A DNA stretch of 8,704 nucleotides from JABFSC01 sp031389045 (GTDB taxonomy: Bacteria; Desulfobacterota; Binatia; Bin18). The stretch covers positions 1-8,704 of the forward strand of contig JANMSE010000375.1 in the NCBI GenBank assembly GCA_031389045.1, written 5' to 3'. Numbering within the stretch: the stretch's first letter is position 1; each line of letters begins with the position of its first letter. Under the pieces are notes generated by a model. The model was given only the letters and a program-made list of their open reading frames with translations, was not told where the DNA came from and searched no databases. Shown here one piece after another: positions 7,352 through 8,704 of the stretch. A program made the translations under genes and the position numbers.

Positions 7352-7634
7352 GTTATTGGCTCCCACTGATACCACAAGCTCGCCCCACAGGCCAAGTCAT
7401 TTCCCGCTCTAGCGGACAGCAACCGCCTTCCTATTCGTCGCTTCGTGGGCACTGTCCACCGCCAATCAAATAGTCGCCACTGTAAAACAAAATTGACAGC
7501 CCCACTCTTCTTCCCGCACGAACCACCTTTTTTATGAAACAAAAAAACGGATTTTTCCATCTGATGAGAAGAGCAAGGAGGCGGCATTCACTTTGCTCAT
7601 AGTCCTCATCTTCACTCTGTAAGGAGCGCACATC
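7352..7634. other. Non-coding stretch between the two-gene module and the small membrane peptide
   Basis: Together with the signals at 7310-7351 this is about 320 bases without a gene I would defend. It contains A/T-rich runs, including CCTTTTTT...AAAAAACGG pairing around 7527-7550, and a TTGACA at 7493-7498 on the plus strand without a matching -10 box at normal distance. A 66-codon minus-strand frame at 7631-7431 starts with GTG, lacks a ribosome binding site and looks fortuitous. The hairpin at 7351-7324 could be the 3' end of an untranslated RNA from this stretch on the minus strand. I recognise no known riboswitch or RNA family here. Confidence 0.5.
7621..7626 (+). promoter_or_regulatory. 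Strong ribosome binding site before the 26-residue ORF
   Basis: AAGGAG lies eight bases before the ATG at 7635, an ideal spacing. It is the main reason for taking the very short downstream reading frame seriously. Confidence 0.6.
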
Positions 7635-7715
7635 ATGGACGGATTACATCTCGCAATGTCGGCTGGTCTTCTTTGTCTCTCCTATTTGTTACTCTTCTCC
7701 GCCAATAGACGCTAA
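7635..7715 (+). CDS. Candidate 26-residue single-span membrane peptide
   Basis: The reading frame starts ATG GAC GGA and ends TAA. It encodes a short polar start (MDGLHLA), an 18-residue hydrophobic stretch (AMSAGLLCLSYLLLFSA) and a basic tail NRR, the layout of a one-pass membrane peptide with the C-terminus inside by the positive-inside rule. It is preceded by a well-placed AAGGAG. The last 27 bases overlap the 3' end of the OsmC gene on the opposite strand. Peptides of this size and shape include type I toxins (ShoB is also 26 residues; IbsC, TisB) and small subunits of membrane complexes; no sequence relationship to any is claimed. No partner gene follows on the plus strand. Pyrimidine-rich DNA can encode such stretches by chance, so this is a candidate only. 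Confidence 0.38.
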   Translation: MDGLHLAMSAGLLCLSYLLLFSANRR

Positions 7716-8180
7716 AGGCTGTATCACCAGATTCAATCGATACGCGATGCTCTCCTTGAGTAGCCCTTTGATATAGCAACCCTTCTCAGCACGCTCGACA
7801 GCGATACGCACAGTGTCCTCGGGAGCATCACTGTAGACAGTCAGGTCCACATCGATAGTTTTGACAAACCCTTTATCGTTCGCTCGGGCGGACGTGGTGG
7901 CCCGCCCAATGGGAATCTGTCGGGCACGGGCAGTGATTCGCAGCGAAATCAATAAGCACCCACACAGCGCCCCTAAAAACGAGGTCACCGGGTCGGGCAC
8001 GGTGCCATGACCACCCATCGTGAGCGGCTCGTCTAAGGTCCAAGCCAATTCCCCGGCCTGCACTTCAACCGCGAAAGAATCCGTGGTCGTCTGAGCAACG
8101 GCGTGCCGAAAACCGCCTGTCGGCTGGGAAGAAACTCGCTCTTCCAAAGGTTGCGATTCTTGGGCCTTTCCCTCTGACAT
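7689..8180 (-). CDS. OsmC/Ohr-family protein
   Basis: A 163-residue protein with the OsmC alpha/beta fold pattern: an N-terminal strand region with AGELAWTLDEPLTMGGHGT (42-60), the central helix PVTSFLGALCGCLLISL (64-80) and AVERAEKGCYIKGLLKES (127-144). The two conserved cysteines of the family are Cys75 (with an extra Cys73) and Cys135. Members reduce organic hydroperoxides or related reactive species with thiol partners; whether this one is Ohr, OsmC or a YhfA-like paralogue cannot be told here. I place the start at the second ATG (8180): the GAGGAGGA site at 8194-8187 is seven bases from it, but directly abuts the first ATG at 8186. A thioredoxin-like gene lies upstream on the same strand, separated by a terminator hairpin, so the two may respond to related redox stress without being a simple operon. 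Confidence 0.9.
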   Translation of the reverse strand: MSEGKAQESQPLEERVSSQPTGGFRHAVAQTTTDSFAVEVQAGELAWTLDEPLTMGGHGTVPDPVTSFLGALCGCLLISLRITARARQIPIGRATTSARANDKGFVKTIDVDLTVYSDAPEDTVRIAVERAEKGCYIKGLLKESIAYRLNLVIQPLASIGGEE

Positions 8181-8186
8181 GACCAT

Positions 8187-8194
8187 TCCTCCTC
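8187..8194 (-). promoter_or_regulatory. Ribosome binding site that sets the OsmC start
   Basis: GAGGAGGA on the minus strand. Its spacing of seven bases to the ATG at 8180 is normal. Its spacing of zero to one base to the ATG at 8186 is too short, so the protein should begin MSEGKAQ. Confidence 0.75.
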
Positions 8195-8200
8195 TTCTCG

Positions 8201-8233
8201 CAAAAGAAAAAGGGCGGGATACTTTCCCGCCCT
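8201..8233 (-). terminator. Intrinsic terminator after the thioredoxin-like gene
   Basis: A perfect nine-base-pair inverted repeat, AGGGCGGGA (8233-8225 on the minus strand) and TCCCGCCCT (8219-8211), with a five-base loop, followed by TTTTCTTTTG (8210-8201). It is GC-rich with a T tract, the classic form. It lies 30 bases past the stop of the thioredoxin-like gene and six bases before the OsmC ribosome binding site. Confidence 0.9.
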
Positions 8234-8263
8234 CCGTTTACTGAAAAAGAACCGCCACGTGGG

Positions 8264-8704
8264 TCATCCCGATTGGCCGAGCGACGATTCCGGTAAAGAA
8301 GCGTCTTGCGGTTTGTCTTGTGGAGCCACTGCTGGCCCAAGGACGGCCTCTAACTCACGTTCCAATGCCTCTTCTTCGACATACCCCGTGAATGCCTTTT
8401 TCACTTTGCCATCAGCGGTAAACAGGAAACTACTCGGTAGGGCAAAGACTTGGTAGCGTAACCCCACTTCACTCGTCGTATCGCTCGCGATCGCGTAGGG
8501 CACACGATACTTTTTGACGAAGTCTTTGATGTTGTCTTCCTCACTCTGGAGAGCCACACCGATCACGGAAAAGCCACGGTCCTTGTATTTGTTATAGACA
8601 CGGACCAACGCGGGGGTCTCGACGACACAAGGACCACACCACGTCGCCCAGAAATTCACGAGCACGGCTTTTCCCTGGTAATCCGCCAGGCGGACACGCT
8701 CGCC
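8264..8704 (-). CDS. TlpA/ResA-like thiol-disulfide oxidoreductase, N-terminus outside the window
   Basis: The frame is open to the right edge, giving 146 residues. It begins in a GERVRLADYQGKAVLVNFWA stretch typical of TlpA/AhpC-TSA-like thioredoxins, followed by the active site WCGPC at visible residues 22-26 (both cysteines present). It continues through the fold core with GFSVIGVALQSEEDNIKDF, the cis-proline segment FALPSSFLF, and DGKVKKAFTGYVEEEALERE closing the fold. The tail is low-complexity (QDKPQDASLPESSLGQSG). Relatives are usually periplasmic, anchored or exported, and reduce disulfides for cytochrome c maturation or other extracytoplasmic partners; the missing N-terminus should hold the signal or anchor, so location is inferred. 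Translation certainly starts beyond base 8704, because the GTG/ATG candidates in view lie inside the fold. A terminator follows 30 bases after the stop. Confidence 0.92.
   Translation of the reverse strand, partial: GERVRLADYQGKAVLVNFWATWCGPCVVETPALVRVYNKYKDRGFSVIGVALQSEEDNIKDFVKKYRVPYAIASDTTSEVGLRYQVFALPSSFLFTADGKVKKAFTGYVEEEALERELEAVLGPAVAPQDKPQDASLPESSLGQSG

Noticed and set aside
7493..7498. TTGACA as a -35 box on the plus strand
   Set aside because: No TATAAT-like hexamer 16-18 bases downstream.
7234..7587. 117-codon minus-strand frame overlapping the 82-residue gene start
   Set aside because: It runs through the terminator-like hairpin and the ribosome binding site of the 82-residue gene in another frame, with low-complexity composition.
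7497..7622. Plus-strand open frame ending in a hydrophobic stretch just before the 26-residue ORF
   Set aside because: It has no ATG or GTG start and no ribosome binding site; the hydrophobic end probably reflects pyrimidine-rich DNA.
7431..7631. 66-codon minus-strand frame in the non-coding stretch
   Set aside because: GTG start without a ribosome binding site, no recognisable motifs, and antisense to the leader of the better-supported short ORF.

Overview
The window is a gene-dense piece of bacterial chromosome of roughly 55-60 % GC. It carries an outer-membrane barrel gene, a TlpA-type thioredoxin, an OsmC protein and a very large winged-helix/ATPase/TPR regulator. This mix fits an uncultured Gram-negative lineage of the former Deltaproteobacteria/Binatota, Tectomicrobia or NC10 kind, but that placement rests on gene content only and is not secure. 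I see no phage genes, transposase, CRISPR array or replication origin.

Layout from left to right. Bases 1-1029 (-) hold most of a DUF1302-like outer-membrane protein that leaves the window on the left. Its N-terminal part is missing and the frame is closed by a stop just upstream, so it looks 5'-truncated or frameshifted. Bases 1176-4223 (+) encode a 1,015-residue regulator: OmpR-type winged helix, STAND/AAA_16 ATPase, TPR-like C-terminus. It converges, nine bases apart, on a minus-strand group at 6310-4233: tRNA-Arg(UCG), then a sulfatase/alkaline-phosphatase-fold enzyme with threonine at the usual nucleophile position, then a UPF0104 (lysylphosphatidylglycerol-synthase-TM type) membrane protein. 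The close spacing suggests one transcription unit, possibly handling a lipid-linked or phosphate-ester group, although the substrate cannot be read from sequence.

Bases 7301-6474 (-) carry a tight two-gene module of uncharacterised proteins (82 and 188 residues), arranged like many toxin-antitoxin or other two-component accessory modules. Bases 7316-7634 are non-coding by my reading. They end in a strong ribosome binding site for a 26-residue single-span membrane peptide on the plus strand (7635-7715), whose 3' end overlaps the OsmC gene in antisense. On the right are an OsmC/Ohr-family protein (8180-7689, -) and a thioredoxin-like TlpA/ResA protein running off the right edge (8264-8704, -), separated by a strong intrinsic terminator.

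The points most worth following are: the uncharacterised two-gene module; the tiny membrane peptide with a possible antisense transcript; the tRNA-linked enzyme/flippase-like pair; the broken DUF1302 gene; and two terminator-shaped hairpins that each sit directly upstream of a ribosome binding site, leaving no room for a promoter between them.
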